Shown here piece by piece: positions 27,916 through 35,884 of a DNA stretch of 54,281 nucleotides (position 1 is its first letter; each line of letters opens with the position of its first letter). The position numbers and the translations under genes are program-made. Source of the DNA: Faecalicoccus pleomorphus DSM 20574 (GTDB lineage Bacteria; Bacillota_I; Bacilli_A; Erysipelotrichales; Erysipelotrichaceae); assembly GCF_000420345.1 (NCBI RefSeq), contig NZ_ATUT01000014.1, forward strand, positions 1-54,281, read 5' to 3'. The notes beneath the pieces were generated by a model. It was not told where the DNA came from, searched no databases, and saw only the letters and a program-made list of their open reading frames with translations.

Positions 27916-28455
27916 ATGCGATCTAAAAAACTGTTTGTATTTACTCGTCAAGTTTTAAAGAATTTAACTTCTTCTCCGGTGACTGAAGCCTATCCATTTC
28001 AGGAAGCTTCTTACAGTGATCGTATGCGAGGCCATATTTCCATTGATATCGATCAATGTATTTCTTGTACCTTATGTGCACAAAACTGTCCACCTCGTGC
28101 CATACAGGTCGATCGAAAATCCGACACCTGGAGTATCGATCGATTCTTATGTGTGCAGTGCGGCAACTGTGTTCAGGTTTGTCCGAAACATTGTTTAAAA
28201 ATGGAGAAAGGGTATACAGCACCCAATACAAAAAAGACAATGGAAACCTATACACGTCCACCACAGAAAAAGAAGATCCCCCAAGCTGGTGAATCGTGTG
28301 TATTCTGCGGTCTATGTGCTAATAAGTGTCCCAGACAGGCAATTCATGTAGATCGAGAAACAAAAGAATGGCTTCTTAAAAAAGAGGATTGTGTGCATTG
28401 TGAACTTTGTGCTAAAGTGTGTCCAAAACATTGTATAGAAATGAAAGAAGAGTAA
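27916..28455 (+). CDS. echF: Energy-converting hydrogenase polyferredoxin subunit with four [4Fe-4S] motifs
   Basis: 179 residues. It passes electrons from ferredoxin to EchC. Four C-x2-C-x2-C-x3-C motifs are seen, with first cysteines at 48, 79, 128 and 159. Residues ~43-95 and ~124-176 are an internal repeat with an 80-residue period, each unit being a two-cluster ferredoxin ending VCPKHC. Typical EchF has only one such unit, so this is a tandem duplication. It is the last gene of the operon; the stop codon lies in the terminator. Confidence 0.9.
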   Translation: MRSKKLFVFTRQVLKNLTSSPVTEAYPFQEASYSDRMRGHISIDIDQCISCTLCAQNCPPRAIQVDRKSDTWSIDRFLCVQCGNCVQVCPKHCLKMEKGYTAPNTKKTMETYTRPPQKKKIPQAGESCVFCGLCANKCPRQAIHVDRETKEWLLKKEDCVHCELCAKVCPKHCIEMKEE

Positions 28456-28483
28456 TGAATGCATTGAATTTATTACTCTTTTT
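28449..28483 (+). terminator. Terminator of the ech operon
   Basis: AGAGTAATGAAT (28449-28460) pairs with ATTTATTACTCT (28468-28479), 12 bp with one G-T pair and a 7-base loop, followed by T's. It includes the echF stop codon. Confidence 0.75.
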
Positions 28484-28508
28484 GATAATGATGGGGCGGG
28501 TGTATAAT
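28481..28508 (+). promoter_or_regulatory. Promoter of azlCD
   Basis: TTTGAT (28481-28486), a 16-base spacer and TATAAT (28503-28508). The -35 lies on the T run of the ech terminator. The leader to the azlC ATG is only about 10 bases. Confidence 0.5.
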
Positions 28509-28525
28509 CGTATCCGGTGATATGT

Positions 28526-29233
28526 ATGATTCTTAATTCGTGGAAACAAGGACTTCAAGACGGTATTCCGATAGCGTTAGGCTATGTTTCCGTTTCTTTT
28601 GCGTTTGGTATGATGGCAAGTAATCAAGGCATACCGGTTTGGGCAAGCGTATTGATTTCTTTTTCTAATTTAACCAGTGCCGGACAGTTTGCCGGACTGG
28701 GGATCATTGCGGCCAACGGTTCTATGATGGAGATGGCCTTATCGCAGTTTGTCATCAATCTTCGTTATTTTTTGATGTCTTTATCTTTGACACAGAAGCT
28801 GGATGAAAAAACCAAAACTTTACAGCGAGCTGTAATAGCACATGGCATTACCGATGAGATCTTCGCACTTTCTTCCAGTAAACCCAAGAAAGTAGGATTT
28901 CTATATATGATTTCATTGATGTTTCTGCCAATTTTAGGCTGGACAGGCGGCACATTCTTAGGAGCCGCAGCCAGTACCTTATTACCGGTTATATTACGCG
29001 ATTCTCTGGGAGTCATGATCTATGGCATGTTTTTGGCGATTATTATTCCCCCGTGCAGAACTTCTAAAAATATCGGAATTGTTGTATTGATGGCAGCAGT
29101 GACAAGTTGTTTGTTTCAAGTGTTGTCCGCTTATATATCCATAGGAAGTGGATTTGTGATCATTCTTTGTACGTTGTTTGCGGCTGGGGTTGGTGCCTTT
29201 TTATTTCCAATAGATGGAGAGGAACAGAGATGA
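28526..29233 (+). CDS. azlC: AzlC-type branched-chain amino acid exporter, large subunit
   Basis: 235 residues, about 7 hydrophobic segments. The segments GIPIALGYVSVSFAFGM, SAGQFAGLGIIA and QFVINLRYFLMSLSL are typical of AzlC, which with AzlD exports branched-chain amino acids or related compounds across the membrane. ATG at 28526 follows GGTGA; an in-frame GTG at 28517 overlaps that site. It overlaps azlD as ATGA. Confidence 0.9.
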   Translation: MILNSWKQGLQDGIPIALGYVSVSFAFGMMASNQGIPVWASVLISFSNLTSAGQFAGLGIIAANGSMMEMALSQFVINLRYFLMSLSLTQKLDEKTKTLQRAVIAHGITDEIFALSSSKPKKVGFLYMISLMFLPILGWTGGTFLGAAASTLLPVILRDSLGVMIYGMFLAIIIPPCRTSKNIGIVVLMAAVTSCLFQVLSAYISIGSGFVIILCTLFAAGVGAFLFPIDGEEQR

Positions 29234-29535
29234 ATCGGTTATTGATATATATTGTGGTGATGGCTGGTGTCACCTATTTGATTCGATGCTTACCATTGAT
29301 TTTCTTTCGTAAAAAGATTCAAAATCGCTATATTCAATCTTTTTTATATTATGTACCTTACGCGGTATTAGGCTCTATGACTTTTCCTGCCATTTTTACA
29401 TCAGGAGGCGATCTTCTTCCTTCCTGCATAGGGTGTATAGTTGCATTATTCTTAGCGTACCAAAAACGAAGTTTACTGGTCGTTGCCTTAGCGGCATCTG
29501 CTGCCGTTTGTATCAGCACTATCTTTATTGGGTAG
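29230..29535 (+). CDS. azlD: AzlD-type branched-chain amino acid exporter, small subunit
   Basis: 101 residues with four predicted membrane segments. The MAGVTYLIRCLPLIFFRKK start and a YVPYAVLGSMTFPAIF segment are characteristic of AzlD, the obligate partner of AzlC. The start codon overlaps the azlC stop and follows GAGAGG. No terminator was seen before the tRNA-Leu promoter. Confidence 0.9.
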   Translation: MNRLLIYIVVMAGVTYLIRCLPLIFFRKKIQNRYIQSFLYYVPYAVLGSMTFPAIFTSGGDLLPSCIGCIVALFLAYQKRSLLVVALAASAAVCISTIFIG

Positions 29536-29568
29536 GCTCAGATTACATCCAGGCACACCAAAAAGATA

Positions 29569-29597
29569 TTGAAAAAACATAGACTTTATGCCATAAT
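29569..29597 (+). promoter_or_regulatory. Promoter of tRNA-Leu
   Basis: TTGAAA (29569-29574), a 17-base spacer and CATAAT (29592-29597), 14 bases before the tRNA. Confidence 0.55.
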
Positions 29598-29611
29598 ATT
29601 AAAGCACAAAT

Positions 29612-29697
29612 GCAGAAGTGGTGGAACGGCAGACACGCTGTCTTCAGGCGGCAGTGCGAGCAATCGCGTGAGAGTTCAAATCTCTTCTTCTGCACCA
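29612..29697 (+). tRNA. tRNA-Leu, anticodon CAG
   Basis: 86-base class II tRNA with a long variable arm. Acceptor stem GCAGAAG/CTTCTGC; anticodon stem CTGTC/GGCAG with loop TTCAGGC (anticodon CAG, reads CTG); T arm GAGAG-TTCAAAT-CTCTT; encoded CCA. It has its own promoter and terminator. Confidence 0.95.
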
Positions 29698-29705
29698 TAG
29701 TCTCT

Positions 29706-29733
29706 AAAGCCCTTTATCTAAAGGACTTTTTTT
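29706..29733 (+). terminator. Terminator after tRNA-Leu
   Basis: AAGCCCTTT and AAAGGACTT form a stem with one C-A mismatch around loop ATCT, followed by T7. Confidence 0.7.
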
Positions 29734-30274
29734 GATTTTATATGGTTTAATGTCAGTTTTACTGCCAGGTAGAACAGTTTATCTATGAACTATAGAAAAA
29801 TTATTCATGAACCATAAAGGGGCATTGATTTTACAAAAACCAGGTTACTGCAGAGTGTATCATTGTGCTTCTGGATCATATTCGTATTTACAGCGACAGC
29901 AAATAAAATGGATTTTTTATTTATGATGAGGAAGATACGGCAGACAAAACGAAAGTGGTTTGAAAAGAGGATCACTGAATTTAGATACTGATCCTCTTTT
30001 CTTTAGTGATATCCTTTTTACAAAGTTGAGGCATTATCTATTCCTTATTTATGGCTATGCTGTTCTATATAATGTGATATTAATTATGTTGGGTCACTAT
30101 TTTGCAGGTCAAGCCAAAAATAAAGGTAATCAATTTAATAATATTTAATCTTGTGAAAAAAGATTGGAAAAGATAAATTGATAAATTTTCTAACGACTTT
30201 TCATAAATAATACAAATCTGAAGATTTGTATAAGAAATTAAGGTTTCGTCTTCTTATTACTTTTTTCCGATTTT
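29734..30274. other. 540-base intergenic stretch, two hairpins, no supported gene
   Basis: AAAAGAGGATC (29963-29973) pairs perfectly with GATCCTCTTTT (29990-30000), a terminator-like hairpin with no clear gene upstream. A 39-codon ORF at 29807-29926 has no ribosome site and no recognised relative. The open frame at 29960-30148 runs through the hairpin and is not accepted. ATACAAATC (30210-30218) pairs with GATTTGTAT (30223-30231) and may end the minus-strand regulator transcript. The stretch could be a decayed gene or host a small RNA. Confidence 0.4.
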
Positions 30275-32605
30275 TTATTTGGAGATATTTTCAATTTGAG
30301 AGAATAAAGATTGATAAAGAATCTCTATGTCTCCGCTTTCAAAATGGATATCTTTGAATTGGTAGAACATGTGTAAACTATTGGCAATAACTGGAAAGAC
30401 TTCCATGTCTTCATCTCCTTCTAAGCTGAAATGTTCTTTTTTATTTAGGATCTTGTTCAATAGACAGTTTCCTTGAAATAAGAAATCAATGATCATGGAG
30501 TTTGTGATAGAAATCTTCAATTGTTTACAGAGATATTCCAAACTTAAATAGAAAAGGTTATTTGTTAACCTGGTATTTAAGGAAGGAAATATTATCTGCA
30601 TTGATTTTAAATAAGTGTTACTTTCGCGAGTGTCTTGTAAACACAAAGAATTACTTTGCACAAAATCTTGACTTATATGTGTGTTTTTTGTGATCAGTTT
30701 AGAAAAAGTGATCGAGTTCATTTTAGTGCTATCTAACTGGGTGATTAAATCTAAGAATACTGATAGAGATCCAAAAGTGAATAAAAACACAGGAACTTTT
30801 GTATAAGTAAAGATGTTACTTCCAAGTTTTGATATTAGTTGTTGGTTAGCGATCATGTAGATTCCTTTGCCACGATTTAAATGTGTAACAACATTGTAGA
30901 TTCGTGATTTGACGGCCTCGATATTTTTATTGGTGTCAAAATCCGAAAAATCCACTGAATAAAAAATTCTTTTCCTTGCGAGAATATTAAACTGATGCGC
31001 ATAATTTTCCGAAAGATGACTGGAATGTGTAATGATCAATATTGGGGTTGGTGATTCGTTTGTGATCACAAAACATTCATTGATCAATTGTGCAAAGATG
31101 TATTTTTCGCTTTCCATGAGATGGAACACTTCCGGGGAGGAATTTGATATGATTCGTAATATAGAATCAATCATATTTTGTACATTGGGTTTGATTTCCT
31201 TAGGGTAGGGGATTTTAAATTTTTGTATTGAAACACGGTTGTTGATGAATTCGCTAATGGTATTGATGATAAAATCCACTAAGAAAATATCGGTGTATAA
31301 TGTTGTATTTTTTATAATATTTTCGATTTTATCTGCTAAATCGCTCTTTTCATTCGTTAATGAGGTAGGATCCTTAAAGTTTGTTGGTGCATTCAATATG
31401 GCATACTGTAAATTATTTTCAAATTCAGAGGATAGATTAATATTGATTTGCTCATTTTCATAATTTAAAAGTTCGTTTAACTGTGTAGAAGGAGCGATAT
31501 GAATCGTGTCTGCCAACTTTGATAAATATAAAGATAATTTTGGGTCTTCTTTGGTGTATTTGATATTGTTGGGCATATAGGAATCATCTAAAACTAAAGG
31601 AATTCTAGGATTTTTTGATGTATGAAAGAAACACAGAGCGATAATTCCGTAAATGGTTTTGTTTAGTTTTTCTACATTTTCATTTTGCCCATATTGTATG
31701 AGTTTGTTGATAAACAAAGGGGTCAATTGGATCTCCTTTTTAAAAGAAGAGGCATTGGATATCAGAAAGTTGAGTATTAGCTCCAGAATTTCTATGGTGG
31801 GGCGTTCATTTAGGGGCTGTATAGTGAAGTTCTGGGAATAATAATAGTCGGATAAATCAAACAATCTATTCATATTATTATGAAAAATAATGGAAATCGC
31901 ATTAAGCTCTGTACCTTTGTTCGAGTATAGATCAATCATTTCTGTCAAAAAAGAAGAGAGTTTGATTTTCTCATAATGATCAAAGATTTCTATAAGGATC
32001 CATTTATGAACAATAGGGTCGATTGCATTTAATATATAATCTGGATTTCGTACAATCAGTGAGTAATTTGCATAAAAAATAGATACCTTCTTTTCTAAGT
32101 GTTGGTGATTTTTTGCGTATTGAAATAAGTTTTTGGCCAAATATTTTTTCCCTATTCCTGAAGGGCCGGAAAAAGAAAACAGATAGAGATTATTATTTCT
32201 CCTTGATATCATAGGCAAAATGGAAGAGATGGTTTTATATAAAGAACCATTTTTTTTAGATCCAACTACTTGCGAAAGTTCATCTTTTTTTTCTTCTTTT
32301 TCAGAATAGAGATAATTCTGCAGTGAATCATCCTGATTTAAGATGGAAGGAATCTCTACAAAAGGATAAAGATTTTCAATGATTTTCCGAGAAATATACA
32401 AAGTAGGACGACCACTGGTCTTGATTAGTTTTCCTTCCTGGAAAAGCTGGTTCAAAATACGGGAAATATTGGAGCGGTCAATATGCAAATTCAAAGACAA
32501 AATATGTGCATTGCAGCTAGAAAAATCTAGATTGTTCTCTACGATAGCTTTTGATGTGTACTCTTGAATGGTTTGAAAGATTAATTCTTTACGGGATGTA
32601 GGCAT
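30275..32605 (-). CDS. LevR/DagR-like PTS-regulated transcriptional regulator
   Basis: 776 residues. Residues 1-72 are the LevR-type winged helix ending SGRPTLYIS. Residues ~112-350 are an AAA+ module with Walker A GPSGIGKK (147-154), but Walker B is degenerate and the GAFTGA loop needed to contact sigma-54 is not seen. A PRD follows (~430-510), then an EIIA-Man-like domain with a conserved phospho-His in LIITHSSH (near 527). A C-terminal PRD-like domain has FQGNCLLNKIL, where the usual His and Arg are Gln and Lys. GGAGA precedes the ATG at 32605. Divergent position makes it the likely controller of the PTS operon, by a sigma-54-independent mode. Confidence 0.85.
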   Translation of the reverse strand: MPTSRKELIFQTIQEYTSKAIVENNLDFSSCNAHILSLNLHIDRSNISRILNQLFQEGKLIKTSGRPTLYISRKIIENLYPFVEIPSILNQDDSLQNYLYSEKEEKKDELSQVVGSKKNGSLYKTISSILPMISRRNNNLYLFSFSGPSGIGKKYLAKNLFQYAKNHQHLEKKVSIFYANYSLIVRNPDYILNAIDPIVHKWILIEIFDHYEKIKLSSFLTEMIDLYSNKGTELNAISIIFHNNMNRLFDLSDYYYSQNFTIQPLNERPTIEILELILNFLISNASSFKKEIQLTPLFINKLIQYGQNENVEKLNKTIYGIIALCFFHTSKNPRIPLVLDDSYMPNNIKYTKEDPKLSLYLSKLADTIHIAPSTQLNELLNYENEQININLSSEFENNLQYAILNAPTNFKDPTSLTNEKSDLADKIENIIKNTTLYTDIFLVDFIINTISEFINNRVSIQKFKIPYPKEIKPNVQNMIDSILRIISNSSPEVFHLMESEKYIFAQLINECFVITNESPTPILIITHSSHLSENYAHQFNILARKRIFYSVDFSDFDTNKNIEAVKSRIYNVVTHLNRGKGIYMIANQQLISKLGSNIFTYTKVPVFLFTFGSLSVFLDLITQLDSTKMNSITFSKLITKNTHISQDFVQSNSLCLQDTRESNTYLKSMQIIFPSLNTRLTNNLFYLSLEYLCKQLKISITNSMIIDFLFQGNCLLNKILNKKEHFSLEGDEDMEVFPVIANSLHMFYQFKDIHFESGDIEILYQSLFSQIENISK

Positions 32606-32672
32606 GTTTATTCTCCTTTCCAAATGGCAAGTTTACATTTTAGTAAAGATTTTAGTTTGTTTTTCACTGTTT

Positions 32673-32700
32673 ATTTTACACGAAAACATAATACTGTGAA
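32673..32700 (-). promoter_or_regulatory. Candidate promoter of the LevR-like gene
   Basis: On the minus strand TTCACA (32700-32695), a 16-base spacer and TAAAAT (32678-32673), about 68 bases before the ATG. Confidence 0.35.
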
Positions 32701-32798
32701 TACATAAATATTAATTTCGTATTTAATCCGTGTAATGTGCGCGTAATATATCCATAAAATGCTTTATTTTTGGCAGTTTAAGGATATTTATTTTGTGT

Positions 32799-32822
32799 AA
32801 CACACTATTTTTATAGTGTGTT
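32799..32822 (+). promoter_or_regulatory. Perfect 10-bp palindrome, candidate operator
   Basis: AACACACTAT (32799-32808) and ATAGTGTGTT (32813-32822) form a perfect inverted repeat with spacer TTTT, directly adjoining the -35 element at 32823. The position suits a repressor or activator site for the divergent regulator. Its T-rich follow-up is short, so a terminator role is less likely. Confidence 0.6.
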
Positions 32823-32851
32823 TTGACTTCCTTTTTTAGTGTATGTATAAA
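32823..32851 (+). promoter_or_regulatory. Promoter of the PTS/sugar-acid operon
   Basis: TTGACT (32823-32828), a 17-base spacer and TATAAA (32846-32851), a good housekeeping-sigma promoter 33 bases before the first gene. No -24/-12 sigma-54 element was found. Confidence 0.65.
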
Positions 32852-32884
32852 AGAAATAGGCAAAGAAAGGAGAGACTTTAATTC

Positions 32885-33868
32885 ATGGAAAAAGTTGCGA
32901 TTGTGAATGTGAAAAGTTTTGGAAGAGAGTTTCCAGAATTTTTAGATGAGCTAAAAGAAAAAGTTGGTTATGTGGAAAAGTTTATATTTAGCCAGGATGC
33001 TTCTCAACAAGAGTTGATCGATAAATTGAAAGATTTTCACTATATCATTTTAGGAAATGATCCAACCTTCAAAGCGGAATTCTTTGAAAGTTGTCCAAAT
33101 TTGAAATTGATTGCCCGTCATGGACTAGGTTTCAATAACGTGGATCTGGAAGCGGCCAAAAAACATAATGTATATGTAACAAAAGAAGAAAATATCATCG
33201 AACAAGATGCTGTGGCTGAACATGCCGTTTCTTTATTAAATGTAGTGGCTAAAAACATTAACATTGCCAACCAGATGGTGCATCAAGGTGAATGGGGGGT
33301 TCGCCGTGAACGTTTAATGGGGTATCAGATAAGAGGAAAAGTAACCGGTGTTATTGGATATGGAAATATCGGAAGACGATTTGGGGAAATCATGAAATAT
33401 GGTTATAAAAATCGAATTTTAGCTTATGATCCATATTTACCGTCAGAAAAAGCCGAAGAGTATGGTATCGAGTTGGTTACCTTAGAAGAGTTGATGGCCA
33501 AATCTGATTTCATTTCGATGCATTGTAACTTAACAGATGAAAATAAGAAGATGATTAACAAAGATACTCTAAAGAAAGTTAAGAAAGGGGCCATCTTGAT
33601 CAATTGTGCTCGTGGCGCTTTGGTCGACGATGAAGCAGTTTTAGAAGCAGTCGAAAGTAGAGATTTGTTTGGATACGGAGCCGATGTGTGTTCTCAGGAA
33701 CCAATTCATCCAGATAATCCGTTATTAAATCATGACCATATTGTATTAACACCGCATGTTTCTGTTTATAACTTAACTTGTACAGAAAACATGAATCGAA
33801 AAGTTATGGAAGATATTTATCTAATTATGGAAGGTAAAAAACCCAATGTCATTGTAAATGGACTATAG
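32885..33868 (+). CDS. D-isomer-specific 2-hydroxyacid dehydrogenase (first of three)
   Basis: 327 residues, NAD-dependent family that interconverts 2-keto acids and D-2-hydroxyacids (phosphoglycerate, glycerate and hydroxypyruvate types). The Rossmann motif is G158-Y-G-N-I-G163; the catalytic triad Arg243 (CARGAL), Glu272 (SQEP) and His291 (TPHVS) is complete. It is the first gene of the large operon, with AAAGGAG upstream. Its placement with an aldolase suggests it reduces a keto acid or hydroxypyruvate made in the pathway. The exact substrate is not readable. Confidence 0.88.
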   Translation: MEKVAIVNVKSFGREFPEFLDELKEKVGYVEKFIFSQDASQQELIDKLKDFHYIILGNDPTFKAEFFESCPNLKLIARHGLGFNNVDLEAAKKHNVYVTKEENIIEQDAVAEHAVSLLNVVAKNINIANQMVHQGEWGVRRERLMGYQIRGKVTGVIGYGNIGRRFGEIMKYGYKNRILAYDPYLPSEKAEEYGIELVTLEELMAKSDFISMHCNLTDENKKMINKDTLKKVKKGAILINCARGALVDDEAVLEAVESRDLFGYGADVCSQEPIHPDNPLLNHDHIVLTPHVSVYNLTCTENMNRKVMEDIYLIMEGKKPNVIVNGL

Positions 33869-33884
33869 AGAAGGAGGAGAAGAA

Positions 33885-34541
33885 ATGACAAGACAGGAAA
33901 CGATTCAAACAATTGAAAAAGAAAAGATCGTAGTGATCACTCGAAACATTTATGATGAAGACTTATTGAAGCTGGCGCAAGCTTTGTATGAAGGTGGAAT
34001 TCGTTGTTTTGAAATCACATATGATCCAGCTGATCCAAACACAATGACAAAAATATCAGAAAATATGAAAATGCTCGAAGATCATTTTCATGGAGGATTA
34101 ACTCTTGGTGTGGGAACGGTACTTAATCCAGAACAAGTAATCAATGCCAAAAATGCAGGGGCAAAGTTTATTGTTTCGCCAAATTTCAAAAAAGAAGTGG
34201 TAGAGGAAACTTTGAAACAAGGATTGGTTTCTATGCCAGGTGCTATGACGCCTACAGAAGTCTTAGCTGCCGATGAAGCAGGAGCCGATTTTATTAAGCT
34301 GTTCCCAGCAGGAACGTTAGGAATCAAATATTGTAAAGATATTTATGCTCCGATTCATCATGTGAAATATATTGCTACGGTATCGGTTACAGAAGAAACA
34401 TTTGAAGAATATTTAAAAATTGGATTTGCCGGGGCTGGAATCAGTTCACGTTTAATTGATAAGAAATTGCGTGAAGAAGGCAATTATCAGGAATTAACGA
34501 ACAGAGCTAAGAGATTTGTAGAAATTGCAAAAAAATATTAG
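33885..34541 (+). CDS. KDPG/KHG-type aldolase (first copy)
   Basis: 218 residues, class I aldolase of the Eda/DgaF family, which cleaves 2-keto-3-deoxy acids (often phosphorylated) to pyruvate and an aldehyde. Glu43 (CFEITY) and the Schiff-base Lys138 (ADFIKLFPA) are present. The phosphate-binding glycines normally seen as TGGI are TVSV here and the last loop is GAGISSRL, so the substrate may differ from KDPG. GGAGGAG lies before the ATG at 33885; the frame is open upstream into the previous gene. Confidence 0.87.
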   Translation: MTRQETIQTIEKEKIVVITRNIYDEDLLKLAQALYEGGIRCFEITYDPADPNTMTKISENMKMLEDHFHGGLTLGVGTVLNPEQVINAKNAGAKFIVSPNFKKEVVEETLKQGLVSMPGAMTPTEVLAADEAGADFIKLFPAGTLGIKYCKDIYAPIHHVKYIATVSVTEETFEEYLKIGFAGAGISSRLIDKKLREEGNYQELTNRAKRFVEIAKKY

Positions 34542-34550
34542 GAGGAAAAC

Positions 34551-35039
34551 ATGGACAATTTAAAACTAACTCGTATCGATTTTCGTTTGATACATGGACA
34601 GGTAATGACGCGTTGGGTAAAGAAATATGATATTGAATCTATCGTGGTTATTGATGACAGATCCGCTAAGAGCGCTATTTTGAAAAAAATCTTGTTGAAT
34701 GCCGCTCCAGCAGGGGTCAAGGTCGAAGTGGAAAGTATTGAGAACGCTGCAAAAAGGTGGCAGGCAGGAGAAATGCCAAAGAACAATTTGTTGATTTTAT
34801 TTAAAGATCCTGCATCCGCTGCTAAAGCCTATCAGGCAGGCGTAAAATATCCTTCTCTACAGGTCGGTGGTGTTGAAGGTGCCGGTGACAAGAAAAACAT
34901 TTGTCGAAATATTGTTATGTCACAGGAAGATATCAACGCTTTGAAACCTGTATATGAAGCTGGGGTAAACATTTTCTGTCAGCCAATTCCAGAAGATGCG
35001 GAATATCCATTTAAATCAGCTTTAGAGAAATTTGACTAG
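34551..35039 (+). CDS. PTS system mannose-family EIIB component
   Basis: 162 residues. It accepts phosphate from EIIA on His15 in RIDFRLIHGQVMTRW and passes it to the incoming sugar. AGGAGG precedes the ATG. The gene order EIIB-EIIC-EIID-EIIA is that of mannose, sorbose and glucosaminate type systems; the family is known for aldoses, ketoses and sugar acids, so specificity is not decided. Confidence 0.93.
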   Translation: MDNLKLTRIDFRLIHGQVMTRWVKKYDIESIVVIDDRSAKSAILKKILLNAAPAGVKVEVESIENAAKRWQAGEMPKNNLLILFKDPASAAKAYQAGVKYPSLQVGGVEGAGDKKNICRNIVMSQEDINALKPVYEAGVNIFCQPIPEDAEYPFKSALEKFD

Positions 35040-35135
35040 CAGCGTTTCTAAAAGAAAAGGAAGGAGGAATCAAATCAAGAAACTCTTAAAATTTAATGCT
35101 TAAGTAATTCAAATAGTAAAGGAGAGAAAAATAAT

Positions 35136-35882
35136 ATGGTACAAGCATTATTAATGGCTTTACTGGCGTTATTCAACGGAACACAGGGACCAACATTCTG
35201 GTATTTCTTCCGTGAACCAGTTATGGCCGGTTTTTGGGTAGGATTGATCTATGGTGACCCTGTAATGGGTACTATGATCGGTGCGACAATCAACGTTTCC
35301 TATTTAGGTTGGATCAGTGCTGGTGGAGCCAATGCATCTGACTTATATTGGGCAGGTTTGTTAGGAACATTTGTTGCCATCCAGGGTGGCATGGATATTC
35401 AGCAAGCTGTTGCGTTTGCCGTTCCAGTTGGTTTGTTAGGTAACTACATGCATGTTGCTTACATGACAATTGCTTCTATCTGGCCAGTACGTATGGATAA
35501 ATTGGCTGAAAAAGGAAATTGGAAGGGCATTCGTAGATTACAGTTGTTAGGTGGACCTTCCGTCGTTGTATTAGTACGTTGTATTCCAGTATTCGTGATT
35601 GCTTACTTTGGTAGTGAATATATTCAAATCTTAATTGATAGTTTACCAACATGGGCTATGAATGGTTTGAGCGCAACCGGAAAACTTCTTCCAGCTCTAG
35701 GTATGTCAATGCTGATGAAGTTTATGTGGAAAAAGGAATTGGCAATTTTCTTCGTGCTAGGTTTTACAGTTGCAGCTTACTCTGGAATGACAGACTTGTT
35801 GCTGTATGCCATCTTAGGTACAGTACTTGCGGTTGTCCTTCTTAAACTTGGATTCCAGGCAAAACCTAAGGAGGTTGAATAA
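35136..35882 (+). CDS. PTS system mannose-family EIIC component
   Basis: 248 residues, several transmembrane helices. GTQGPTFWYFFREPVMAGF and GDPVMGTMIGATINVSYLGW are typical EIIC-Man segments. With EIID it forms the membrane channel. A 97-base spacer before it contains a GGAGG not followed by a usable start codon. GGAGAG precedes the real ATG. Confidence 0.93.
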   Translation: MVQALLMALLALFNGTQGPTFWYFFREPVMAGFWVGLIYGDPVMGTMIGATINVSYLGWISAGGANASDLYWAGLLGTFVAIQGGMDIQQAVAFAVPVGLLGNYMHVAYMTIASIWPVRMDKLAEKGNWKGIRRLQLLGGPSVVVLVRCIPVFVIAYFGSEYIQILIDSLPTWAMNGLSATGKLLPALGMSMLMKFMWKKELAIFFVLGFTVAAYSGMTDLLLYAILGTVLAVVLLKLGFQAKPKEVE

Positions 35883-35884
35883 TT

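Noticed and set aside
29960-30148. 62-codon open frame
   Set aside because: It begins within the perfect hairpin at 29963-30000 and has no ribosome site.
32771-32776. TGGCAG as a -24 element of a sigma-54 promoter for the PTS operon
   Set aside because: No TTGC-type -12 element follows at the right distance, and a good sigma-70-type promoter lies downstream.
35061-35105. Nine-codon mini-ORF after a GGAGG in the spacer before EIIC
   Set aside because: The only codon at the right distance is ATC; no usable start codon is present.
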